Assembly: GCA_963772295.1 (NCBI GenBank)
Contig: CAVYWO010000020.1
Location: 434,001 to 498,000 of the forward strand
Direction of reading: 5' to 3'
Source of the DNA: AP-15 sp963772295
GTDB lineage: Bacteria; Pseudomonadota; Alphaproteobacteria; ATCC43930; CGMCC-115725
DNA: 64,000 bases
Of this stretch, positions 33,923-41,372 are shown piece by piece. The notes under the pieces are model-generated. The model saw nothing but the letters and a program-made list of their open reading frames with translations. It was not told the DNA's origin and made no database searches. Each line of letters begins with the position of its first letter. Position 1 is the first letter of the stretch. Made by a program: the position numbers and the translations under genes.

Positions 33923-35362
33923 TTACTGCGTCAAGAATTGGGAATCGTTGGCCTTTTGCGGATTGGCGCATTGCAGCAAGGGCATCTCGGGAGGGTCCTG
34001 GCGAGGCCGACGATGATCCGTCGGCGGATGGTTGCGATCGAGTTGGGAACGTGTCGTTCGGGTCGGATCGGCGGCGCCTCTGGGTCGGTAACCCTCGGGA
34101 AGGCCAGATCCCGAGAAGAGCGTGGCGGAAGTCGGTCCTGAGGGGGGAAGGGCGCCGCGTTCGGCGATCAAGAAGCCGTAGGCGGCGATACAAAGTGTGG
34201 CGTGGTGGTGGAAGCCGCGCCACCCGCGCCCTTCGTAGTCACCAAAGCCAAGCTCCTGTTTGAGTTCCTGATAATCGCGCTCAATCCGCCAGCGCAACTT
34301 TGCGATGTCGACCAGCTGATCAAAGGCGACATCCTCGGGCAAGGTGGCAAACCAATATTTCGTCGGCTCGGTTTCGCCTTGCGGCCACTCGATCAGCAGC
34401 CACTCTTCGGCGCGCGGTTCGCTTAGCTTGGTATCGCGATGCGCTGGCCGCACCCTCTGCCGTGCGAAGCGTGAAGTGAGCCAATCGGCGCTGCCCTCGC
34501 GCCAGGTAATGGTCTGCCACGCTTGTGCCGGCAGACCCAGAGCGAGCGCCTTTACCGAGACCGGCTGATGCTCGTCGTCGCGCCGCAGCAACTTGGGTGG
34601 TCGACCGCTCCCGCGGCCACGTTGCGGTCGTAACGGCTCAATTCCCGGCGGCCAGACCGAGGTATTGGGACCGATACCCGCCGCGTAGCGCAAGCCGAGC
34701 GCTGTGATCTCAGTTCGCAGCCCGGTGTCGTTGCCGTAGCCGGCATCCATCAGCACCACGCCCTCGGGCAGCGCCGCCGCCCGAGCCGCTTTGATCTGCC
34801 CCAAGGCGATCTCAGGCTTGGTTTGGAAAGCAACCGTCGCCGGCACTTTGGCCTTGTCCCGACGCGCTTGGTCCTGGGCCCAGTCCTCCGGCAGATAGAG
34901 CCGATAAGCGACCGGCAAGCTGGCGTCGTGGTTGGCCAGAGACAAGCTCACCGCGACCTGGCAGTTGTCCTGCTTGCCGAGCTGGCCGCAATATTGCCGC
35001 GTCACCCCGACCGAGTGCTGTCCCTTCTTGGGAAAGCCCGTATCGTCGATGATCCACGCCTCGACCGGACCGCTGCGCGTGACCGCCGGCAGCACCAGTT
35101 CTCCCACCTTGTCCAGCATCGCTGCGTCCGACCACGGCGCGTTGCCGACAAAATGAAGCAAGGACTGATGCTTCGCGGCAACCGCCGCCGGAGCCGTCAC
35201 CGCCGCCAGCGGCTCCACGCTCTTCCGTGCCAGCGGCATCATCAGCCCCAAGCAATAATCGCGCATCGGTTCCTGCCGGTCGGCATGGCCAAGTACCTGA
35301 CCAAGGGCCTCGACATAGGCCACAAATCGCGCTTCACTCCCCTCACACTCGGTGCCGTCCAT
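33923..35362 (-). CDS. IS701-family transposase
   Basis: About 479 residues. Motifs of the IS701/DDE_5 group run in order: YCLGLMMPLARKSVEPLAA, LLHFVGNAPWSDAAML, AWIIDDTGFPKKGQHSVGV (first Asp) near residue 105, GVVLMDAGYGNDTGLR (second Asp) near 210 and LRWRIERDYQELKQELGFGDYEGRGWRGFHHHATLC (Glu). The ATG at 35362, after GGGGGATCGG, is preferred over TTG 35383. The last about 60 residues (GPTSATLFSGSG onward) look unlike the family. Terminal repeats were not identified confidently. Confidence 0.88.
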   Translation of the reverse strand: MDGTECEGSEARFVAYVEALGQVLGHADRQEPMRDYCLGLMMPLARKSVEPLAAVTAPAAVAAKHQSLLHFVGNAPWSDAAMLDKVGELVLPAVTRSGPVEAWIIDDTGFPKKGQHSVGVTRQYCGQLGKQDNCQVAVSLSLANHDASLPVAYRLYLPEDWAQDQARRDKAKVPATVAFQTKPEIALGQIKAARAAALPEGVVLMDAGYGNDTGLRTEITALGLRYAAGIGPNTSVWPPGIEPLRPQRGRGSGRPPKLLRRDDEHQPVSVKALALGLPAQAWQTITWREGSADWLTSRFARQRVRPAHRDTKLSEPRAEEWLLIEWPQGETEPTKYWFATLPEDVAFDQLVDIAKLRWRIERDYQELKQELGFGDYEGRGWRGFHHHATLCIAAYGFLIAERGALPPSGPTSATLFSGSGLPEGYRPRGAADPTRTTRSQLDRNHPPTDHRRPRQDPPEMPLLQCANPQKANDSQFLTQ

Positions 35363-35587
35363 TCCGATCCCCCAATCGGTCAAGAACTGGGCTTATATAC
35401 CATATCGTGTTCCTCCAACCTACAACAATACAGCATAGAAGATTTTGTGACTTAGTAAGATTAGAGACGCCGCGGGCAGGCCGTGACCCCCGCTGCAGAC
35501 ACAGTGCGCCGAGAAGCGGCGACCATGGCCGCCGCCCTGCCGGCCGAGGATTGACCTTGGCAGGCGCGTTTGTGCGTCAATCGGCCG

Positions 35588-37144
35588 ATGCGCCTCGATG
35601 ACGTCGTTGCGGTCTCGCGGAGGGTCGGCGAGTCGAGCGCCCGCACCGACAAGATCCGACATCTCGCCGAGTGCCTCCGGCGCGCCGAGCCCGAGGCCGT
35701 CGAGACGGCCGTTGCTCTGTTGTCGGGCGAACTGCGCCAGGGGCGGATCGGGCTCGGCCCGGCAGCGCTGCGCGCGGCGATGCCGCCGACGGCGGCGCCG
35801 GCGGCGGCGCTGACCCTCGCAGAGGTCGATGCGGCGCTCGAACGGATCGCGCGGCGGCGCGGCCCCGGTTCGACCGCGGATCGGTCGCGGCTGACGCGCG
35901 AGCTGCTCGCCCATGCTACCGCCGACGAGCAGGATTTTCTGCTGCGCGCGGTGCTGGGCGCGTTGCGCCAGGGCGCGGTCGAGGGATTGATGGTCGAGGC
36001 CGTGGCGGCGGCGGCGCAGCTGCCGATCGACGAGATCCGGCGGGCGCTGCTGGTTTCCGGGAACCTGGGTGCCGTCGCTCGGGCGGTGCTGAGCGAGGGG
36101 CGACCCGCGCTCGCCGGCATGGCCGTTCGGCTGTTCCGGCCGCTGCAGCCGATGCTTGCGCAGACCGCCGAGGACCCGCGCGAGGCGCTGGCGCAGCTGG
36201 GCGAGGCGGGGTTCGAATACAAGCTCGACGGCGCCCGGATCCAGCTGCACAAGGAGGGCGGCGAGATCCGCATCTTCACGCGCCACTTGAACGAGGTGAC
36301 CGCGGCGGTGCCGGAGATTGTCGAGGCCGGGCGCGATCTGGCGGCGCCGAACCTGATCCTCGATGGCGAAGCCTTGGCCTTCCTGGAGGACGGCAGGCCG
36401 GCGCCGTTCCAGGTCACGATGCGGCGTTTCGGCCGCAAGCTCGAGGTGGACCGGCTGCGCCGGAGCATCCCGCTGCGACCCTTCTTCTTCGACTGTCTTT
36501 ATATCGGCGGCGGCGCCATTATCGACCATCCGGGCGCCGAGCGATTTGCCGCACTCGCCGGCGCGGTGCCGGAGCCTCTCCTGATCCGGCGACGCGCGAC
36601 GGCGGCGTTGGCCGAGGCCGAGGCGTTTCTCGACGAGGCGCTCGCCGCCGGCCATGAAGGGGTGATGGCCAAGGCCCTGCACGCGCCCTACGAGGCCGGC
36701 GGGCGCGGCCGCGCCTGGCTCAAGATCAAGCCCGCGATCACGCTCGATCTCGTCGTCCTCGCCGCGGAATGGGGCCATGGCCGGCGCACCGGCTGGCTCA
36801 GCAACCTGCATCTTGGCGCCAGGGACCCGGCACAGGGCGGCTTTGTCATGCTCGGTAAGACCTTCAAGGGCATGACGGACGAGATGCTGGCGTGGCAGAC
36901 TGCCGAGTTGCGCAAGCTCGCGATCGCGAGCGACGCTTACACGGTCCATGTCGAGCCGCGGCTCGTCGTCGAGGTGGCTTTCAACGACATCCAGGCGAGC
37001 CCGCGGTACCCGGACGGTCTCGCCTTGCGCTTCGCCCGGGTCAAGCGCTACCGGCCCGACAAGCGGGCCGAGGACGCCGACACGATCGAGACCGTCCGTT
37101 CCATTTATCGGCGGCGCCAGGCGACCGCCGCGCCGCCCCGCTAA
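35588..37144 (+). CDS. ATP-dependent DNA ligase
   Basis: About 518 residues. The N-terminal DNA-binding domain spans residues 1-190, with LRQGRIGLGPAALRAAMP and LTRELLAHATADEQDFLLRAVLGALRQGAVEGLMVEAVA. The nucleotidyltransferase domain holds the adenylated Lys in FEYKLDGARIQLHKEG near 215, then FTRHLNEVTAAVPEI, LILDGEALAF, FFFDCLYIGG, EGVMAKALHAPYEAG and AWLKIKPAITLDLVV. The C-terminal OB fold has GKTFKGMTDEML and VVEVAFNDIQASPRYPDGLALRFARVKRYRPDK. This is the archaeal/actinobacterial-type ligase (LigB-like), secondary to NAD-dependent LigA. All nucleotidyltransferase motifs are present, so activity is likely. Confidence 0.93.
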   Translation: MRLDDVVAVSRRVGESSARTDKIRHLAECLRRAEPEAVETAVALLSGELRQGRIGLGPAALRAAMPPTAAPAAALTLAEVDAALERIARRRGPGSTADRSRLTRELLAHATADEQDFLLRAVLGALRQGAVEGLMVEAVAAAAQLPIDEIRRALLVSGNLGAVARAVLSEGRPALAGMAVRLFRPLQPMLAQTAEDPREALAQLGEAGFEYKLDGARIQLHKEGGEIRIFTRHLNEVTAAVPEIVEAGRDLAAPNLILDGEALAFLEDGRPAPFQVTMRRFGRKLEVDRLRRSIPLRPFFFDCLYIGGGAIIDHPGAERFAALAGAVPEPLLIRRRATAALAEAEAFLDEALAAGHEGVMAKALHAPYEAGGRGRAWLKIKPAITLDLVVLAAEWGHGRRTGWLSNLHLGARDPAQGGFVMLGKTFKGMTDEMLAWQTAELRKLAIASDAYTVHVEPRLVVEVAFNDIQASPRYPDGLALRFARVKRYRPDKRAEDADTIETVRSIYRRRQATAAPPR

Positions 37145-37319
37145 TGCGCACCGCTCGCTTGGCGCACGAGTGACGCCTTCGCGCCGAAACCGGGCGACAA
37201 CCTGGCCTACACAGTCTTCGCGGGCGTCGCCGAACTCGCCGGCGTGAATGCTGACGCCCCGAGGCAAGGATCGCCGTGATGCAGGCGGCAACGGTCCGGT
37301 GAAACTCAAGCCGCTCTGA

Positions 37320-37533
37320 CAGGGTGCGGAAAAACTCGGCCGTCATTCCGGGACGGCCCGTCAGGGTCGGGCCCGGCCCCCGGGTTACGCTGGCGACGGT
37401 TCGTCGGTGCTAAGCCCGGGGGCAAGACCACGGGCCAAGCCATTGATTTCACGACCCGTGTTCATGGATTCCGGATTCGCGGGCAAAGCCCGCGCTCCGG
37501 AATGACAATCTTCTAGCGTTTTTCCGCACCCTG
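37320..37533. repeat. MITE-like element with inverted ends
   Basis: A 214-bp non-coding element with near-perfect terminal inverted repeats: CAGGGTGCGGAAAAACT at 37320 and the complement of CGTTTTTCCGCACCCTG ending at 37533. The interior is palindrome-rich (GTCATTCCGGGACGGCCC..., GCGGGCAAAGCCCGC, CTCCGGAATGAC). A related, more decayed copy lies at about 24385-24465. No transposase frame is inside, so it would depend on an element elsewhere. Confidence 0.7.
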
Positions 37534-37868
37534 CTAATCTAATTCATTTGTGGCGCGAGGCGGTCGACCAGCGGGCGGCTCGCGCGGCGCCGTCGCCACG
37601 GCCACGAGGCATCTGCGCGCCGGCGAGGCCGACGCGGATGTCGGAGTACCGACGGATGGCTGGGCCATCCTCCGATAGCCCCTCGTCGGCGGTCGGGCGA
37701 TTGCCGCCGCGCCGTCGGCGATCCCCGCGTCGCTTTTCGAACGATCAACCACGAATTGCACAGCGCGATTTCCGCTTCCTGCATCTGCAGAAAATCTACA
37801 GGAGGATTTTTCCCTTGGGTTGGGCCCTTCGCCGAATTGTCTCGCCGGCCGCCGTCGGCCGGCGCCGT
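37534..37868. other. Gap with no recognisable gene
   Basis: Several Arg-rich frames are open on both strands but none has a protein-family signature. Position beside a DUF5681 remnant suggests prophage debris. A pair of inverted words (CCTCGTCGG...CCGCCGTCGG) is the only visible structure. Confidence 0.35.
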
Positions 37869-38322
37869 CTACGGGTCGCAATCGTCGCTGGCCTCGGCAT
37901 CGCCGATGTCCTCGTCCTCGTCTTCGACATCGTCGCCGGCCGTCAGGATCCGCAGCAGATTGCCGCGGGCGACCTTCTCCTTGGCAGTGCCGGCCGTTCG
38001 CACGAAGGTCTCGTAGACCCCGGCGATCGTTGCCGCCTCGCCCGGGGTGATCGAGCCGCACGCGAGCGCAGTCGTGACCGCATTCATCGCTCGCGACACG
38101 TTCTGCGGCGACGGTTCGTCAATTTCGCCGTTGCCGACGGCCGCGAGCGACGGCAGAGAGAACGTGACCGGGCGTTCATGGCGCCGCGAGCAAAGTCGCC
38201 GCGGCGAGCGTCGCCTTGTTTCGGGAACCACGCCGCCGGTCCGCGGGATTGCCTGCCTGCCCCGGTTGGAACAGCCGCCTGCGCCCGCGCGCCGGCGGCC
38301 GCGGCACAATCTCGCCGCTCAT
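37869..38322 (-). pseudogene. DUF5681-type (phage-associated) gene with internal deletion
   Basis: From an ATG at 38322 the minus strand reads MSGEIVPRPPARGRRRLFQP, then GQAGNPADRRRGSRNKATLAAATLLAA, the classic DUF5681 N-terminus (R.FQPGxSGNPxGRxxGSRNKAT). That frame stops near 38180. The C-terminal half continues in another frame: ERPVTFSLPSLAAVGNGEID, then ALACGSITPGEAATIAGVYETFVRT. About 40 residues are missing at the junction, so this is a deletion plus frameshift. Such genes usually precede terminase genes in prophages. Confidence 0.7.
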
Positions 38323-38759
38323 CAAGTTGCTTTCGCGTCGTTGCGTATTTCGCGTCTATATATACAGAATTTGGCATTGCGTCAATAGCAATCGCGACCT
38401 CGGCCACTCATCACCCGAGCCAGATCCGCCCCACACCCCCGGGCTGTCCATAGGTATTCACAGAGCGAGAGCGCGCTCGGGCCCGTTTGAGGTCGCGGCG
38501 GCGGTGATGCCCCGGAAAACCGCCTGATCGGCGATGCCGTGATCGGCATCAGCGACCCCTTCCTTGTTTCCGTCGATCCCGCGCTGACGGCGCTCCCTCT
38601 CTCAAACCCTCGGTTCCATCGAGAAGAAAAGAATACACCGGCCAAACTGGGCCACCCAAGAGCTCCCGACCGAGACGGAGAAATCAGCCCCGATCGCCCG
38701 TCTCTTTCGCGCCGATTCCGGCTGTTCCTGCCTTGGATCTAACCGCGGGCTTGTCTACC
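38323..38759. other. Gap with no recognisable gene
   Basis: No frame of protein-like composition. A hairpin (GATGCCG, TGAT, CGGCATC) lies near 38533-38550. An AT-rich stretch (TATATATACAGAATTTGG near 38355) may hold a promoter for the decayed DUF5681 gene. Confidence 0.35.
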
Positions 38760-39419
38760 TCATCGCGCCGCTGCGCGGTCAGAAAGAGTAGCTTGGACAG
38801 GGAGGTTAAACGCGCCCTGGGGAAGGGTCAGGTCCACACCGTGAAGAGCCTGTCCAGACCCGACGCCGATACGCTTCACGATTCCCATAGCCTGAACCAT
38901 GGTGATGCCCAGCGGCCGGACCCGGTCGGCCTCAAGGTACATCACGTTACCGGACATGGGGGTGGGCGCTTGCGGCAGAAATACGGCCAACCAACCGTTT
39001 TCAAGCACCTCGAGGATATATCCGATCTGCCAGCCGTCCTCGATGCTGATCAGTGCTGGCCTTATCCCGGTATCGCCTTCGATCTGTGCAAGGCCTTCGG
39101 CCATGCTCTTCAGCATCTGGTACTGCGGAAGTGCGCCGAGCACCGAACCCTCAAACCAACCAGAGATCCGTCCGCCAATGGACGTGCGGGCAACCATGCC
39201 AGCAGCAAAGGAGACGAGAACCAACAACAGCACCCCGACGACTGTGGTGATTTCGACGCCGGCTACGTCACCTAATTGATCCAGGTGAAGTGCCTTTGCA
39301 ATCGGTTGAGCCACACTGGTGGCCAGTCGCAACGCGTAGCCCAGAATGAACAGGACGATGCCGAGGGGCAGGAGAAATAGCACCCCGCCGACGATCGTCG
39401 TTTTCAAGAACTCTTTCAC
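38760..39419 (-). CDS. DUF502 domain-containing membrane protein
   Basis: A 219-residue protein with two transmembrane helices (residues 8-30 and 55-78: GGVLFLLPLGIVLFILGYAL; TTVVGVLLLVLVSFAAGMVA) and a soluble C-terminal domain. Family motifs are GRISGWFEGSVLGALPQYQMLKSMAEGL near 83 and NGWLAVFLPQAPTPMSGNVMYLEADRVRPLGITMVQAM near 141-178. DUF502 proteins resemble plant COV proteins and their bacterial role is unknown. A strong AGGAGGGAGGAA site lies just before the ATG at 39419. Confidence 0.88.
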   Translation of the reverse strand: MKEFLKTTIVGGVLFLLPLGIVLFILGYALRLATSVAQPIAKALHLDQLGDVAGVEITTVVGVLLLVLVSFAAGMVARTSIGGRISGWFEGSVLGALPQYQMLKSMAEGLAQIEGDTGIRPALISIEDGWQIGYILEVLENGWLAVFLPQAPTPMSGNVMYLEADRVRPLGITMVQAMGIVKRIGVGSGQALHGVDLTLPQGAFNLPVQATLSDRAAAR

Positions 39420-39786
39420 TGAAGTTCCTCCCTCCTAAGCGGATTCTGAGCAACGCCATCTTGCTCGTCATCGACTCCCGTGGTCTCACATCGCATCGGT
39501 CGACATCGCCTTGCGGCGGTCATGGACGAATTGATCGGCCAACGTTTTTGAGCAGGTGGATGCGGGAAGGGGCGATAGAACCCGTCGAACCGGTCATGGT
39601 TGTGCATCCACACCTCAGCGCGACAGTCCCCTTACTGACCCGCGGCCGGTTCTGGTTATGAAGATGCAGCCCGCCTGTTTCAAGGGCGGGCTGCTGGAGT
39701 TCCGATCTCCCGGGCGGCTTCGGCTCGTCGCGCTGGGCTGCAGCCGGCGAAAAGGGCCACACGAGAGAAGCGCAGTTAGCGCAGAC
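39420..39786. other. Gap between DUF502 and the DUF892 remnant
   Basis: No recognisable gene. The side next to DUF502 holds its ribosome site. The rest has mixed frames without family signatures and may be decayed coding DNA, like the regions to the right. Confidence 0.35.
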
Positions 39787-40263
39787 TTAGGCCGCCAGCC
39801 TAATGCCGTGTTTGGTCTCGATCGTGTTTCGGATCAAGCGACGGGTCCGTTCGAGGAAGGCTTGTTTATCCGCAAGGCAGCTCTCGAGAAGCACGCCGAC
39901 GCCAAAGTGACCGGTTACGTCGGCCATCGCGATCAGCGCCACGTACTCTGCCATGCGGAAGTGGATCAGGTGGTTAGCCTTGATCAGGACAAACAGGGCT
40001 TTCGCCGCCGGGTTCTGGATCTCGGCGAGTTCGCGTCGGAAGTCCTCGACGAAGATCTCGTGCAGACGTCCGCTCGGCGCGACGGGTTTCTCCCCGATGA
40101 GCTTGAAGCAGCGGTCCAAAGTGCTGAGGATCTTCTCCTGAAGGAAGACACGCGATTCGAGGGCTTCCTTGACGTTCGGATCCTGAGCGACCTCGCTGAG
40201 TTCCCCGTAAATTTTCGTGGTTCTTTCACTCCCGTGATAGAGGAATGTCTGTGCACAACCCAA
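39787..40263 (-). pseudogene. DUF892 (YciE/YciF-type ferritin-like) gene body, 5' end inverted away
   Basis: The minus strand encodes the body of a ferritin-like DUF892 protein: HGSERTTKIYGELSEVAQDP, EALESRVFLQEKILSTLDRC, FKLIGEKPVAPSGRLHEIFV, EDFRRELAEIQNP, AEYVALIAMADVTGHFGVGV and CLADKQAFLERTRRLIRN. The expected N-terminus (HNPRELFVRML with its own ribosome site and ATG) is absent upstream on this strand but present on the opposite strand at 40245-40290. The gene therefore appears split by a local inversion with a breakpoint near 40232. The frame runs on only by a TTG. Confidence 0.6.
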
Positions 40264-40541
40264 GGGAACTCTTTGTACGAATGTTAAGGGACCCTCGTCG
40301 CCGGGCTCAACGACAATATCTTAAAACCATTGATATCTTAAAGCCATTGATGCTCGGCCGCGGACTGGAAGTGCCGATGCCGGTAATTCTGATGGGCGTC
40401 ATCGGCGGCATGATTGCCGACGGCCTTCTCGGGCTGTTTGTGGGGCCCGTGGTCCTGGCCGTCGGCTATGTGCTGCTCATCGAATGGATGCGACAGCGCC
40501 GCGCCCAGAGCGGACGGCAAACCGCCGATCGGACGCCGTAA
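40245..40541 (+). pseudogene. Chimeric frame: DUF892 N-terminus plus AI-2E transporter C-terminus
   Basis: An AGAGGA site precedes ATG 40245. The first about 14 residues (MSVHNPRELFVRML) look like the start of DUF892 proteins. The remainder (LMLGRGLEVPMPVILMGVIG then GMIADGLLGLFVGPVVLAVG) is the conserved last two helices of an AI-2E/PerM-family transporter. The frame is open for 98 residues but joins unrelated fragments, so it is a rearrangement product, unlikely to be functional. Confidence 0.6.
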
Positions 40542-40794
40542 AATGCGACTTTTGCGGTCGGCACGCCTTGGGCTCGAGGAATCTGGCATCGGTGCTAGCG
40601 CCGCCAAGGCGAGGAAGAGGACGACGACATCGACGAGGAGGACGCGAGCGCAGGCCGCGGATCTAACCAACGGCGGCTCGTGGGCCTCCTCATCGGCCGC
40701 AGGCAGCGGTCTGCGCCGTCGGCGCCTCGCTCGCCCCGCTTGGCGCACCTCTTCTGGGAGACCCGGGGGAAGGTGGGCGCAATGTGCTTTGAGC
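40542..40794. other. Low-information gap in the gene graveyard
   Basis: Arg-rich frames only (AGGAAGAGGACGACGACATC region); no family signature seen. The context of broken genes on both sides suggests decayed coding DNA. Confidence 0.3.
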
Positions 40795-40911
40795 GCGCTC
40801 ATCCACGAGGTGAAGCGGTTTGCGGTGGTGTTCCCCTATCTATAGGCAATATTTTGGCTTTTCACCTGGAACGAGCGAATCGTTCTTCGCGAAAGGGGGA
40901 TCGGCTCTTAG
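40795..40911 (+). pseudogene. Small membrane protein remnant
   Basis: In one plus frame the DNA reads ALIHEVKRFAVVFPYL, then TAG, then AIFWLFTWNERIVLRERGIG, then stop. This resembles the first helix of a common small membrane protein of related bacteria (L.HE.KRF..MF.YL...FGLF.L.E...L). The in-frame TAG and missing remainder mark it as dead. Confidence 0.45.
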
Positions 40912-40950
40912 ATACCTCGGCACCTGCGATGGGGGATATCTCGCGGTTCC

Positions 40951-41181
40951 TGGGCCGGTGCCGGCCGAGGCACACTCAGTGGCGCCAACGCGAACCGCGG
41001 CAACTTCAACAGTGCCAACGTGGACCGCGGCAACTACGGCAACGTCAACCGCAACGTCAAAGTCAGCGGTAGCGGCGTCGCCGCGGGTGCCATCGTCGGC
41101 GGTGCCGTTGCCAGTACGGCCTATCCGGCCCCGGCATATCCATATTGTCCGTACCCGAATTACCCGAACTGCGGACTTTGA
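40951..41181 (+). pseudogene. C-terminal fragment of an Asn-rich secreted protein
   Basis: The frame ending at TGA 41179-41181 reads GANANRGNFNSANVDRGNYG, then NVNRNVKVSGSGVAAGAIVG, then GAVASTAYPAPAYPYCPYPN, then YPNCGL. Repeated N-x-N/NRNV units, a Gly/Ala hydrophobic stretch and a Tyr/Pro tail are typical of small secreted proteins in alphaproteobacteria. No start codon or signal peptide is available upstream (TAG at 40909). Confidence 0.5.
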
Positions 41182-41372
41182 GCGAGTTCGGCGCGACGGC
41201 ATTTTTGAAAGCGGTTGCTGAGCTGTTGTACCCCTTCAAAGCGCAGCCGGGAAAGTGGATGGCGTGTTCTAGCTGGTTCGCAGCCTGGCAGGGATAGCCT
41301 CCAGTGAACCTGTATTTCGACGGGTGGGTCGGCTTCGAGGCAGATCCCGCCGCTCGCGCTCGCCGGTGCACC

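Noticed and set aside
33870..35460. Terminal inverted repeats of the IS701 element
   Set aside because: I compared both flanks of the transposase and found no convincing matching ends, so no element boundaries are claimed.
35420..37309. 629-codon minus-strand frame opposite the DNA ligase
   Set aside because: Low-complexity Arg/Gln-rich shadow; the plus-strand ligase has every nucleotidyltransferase motif.
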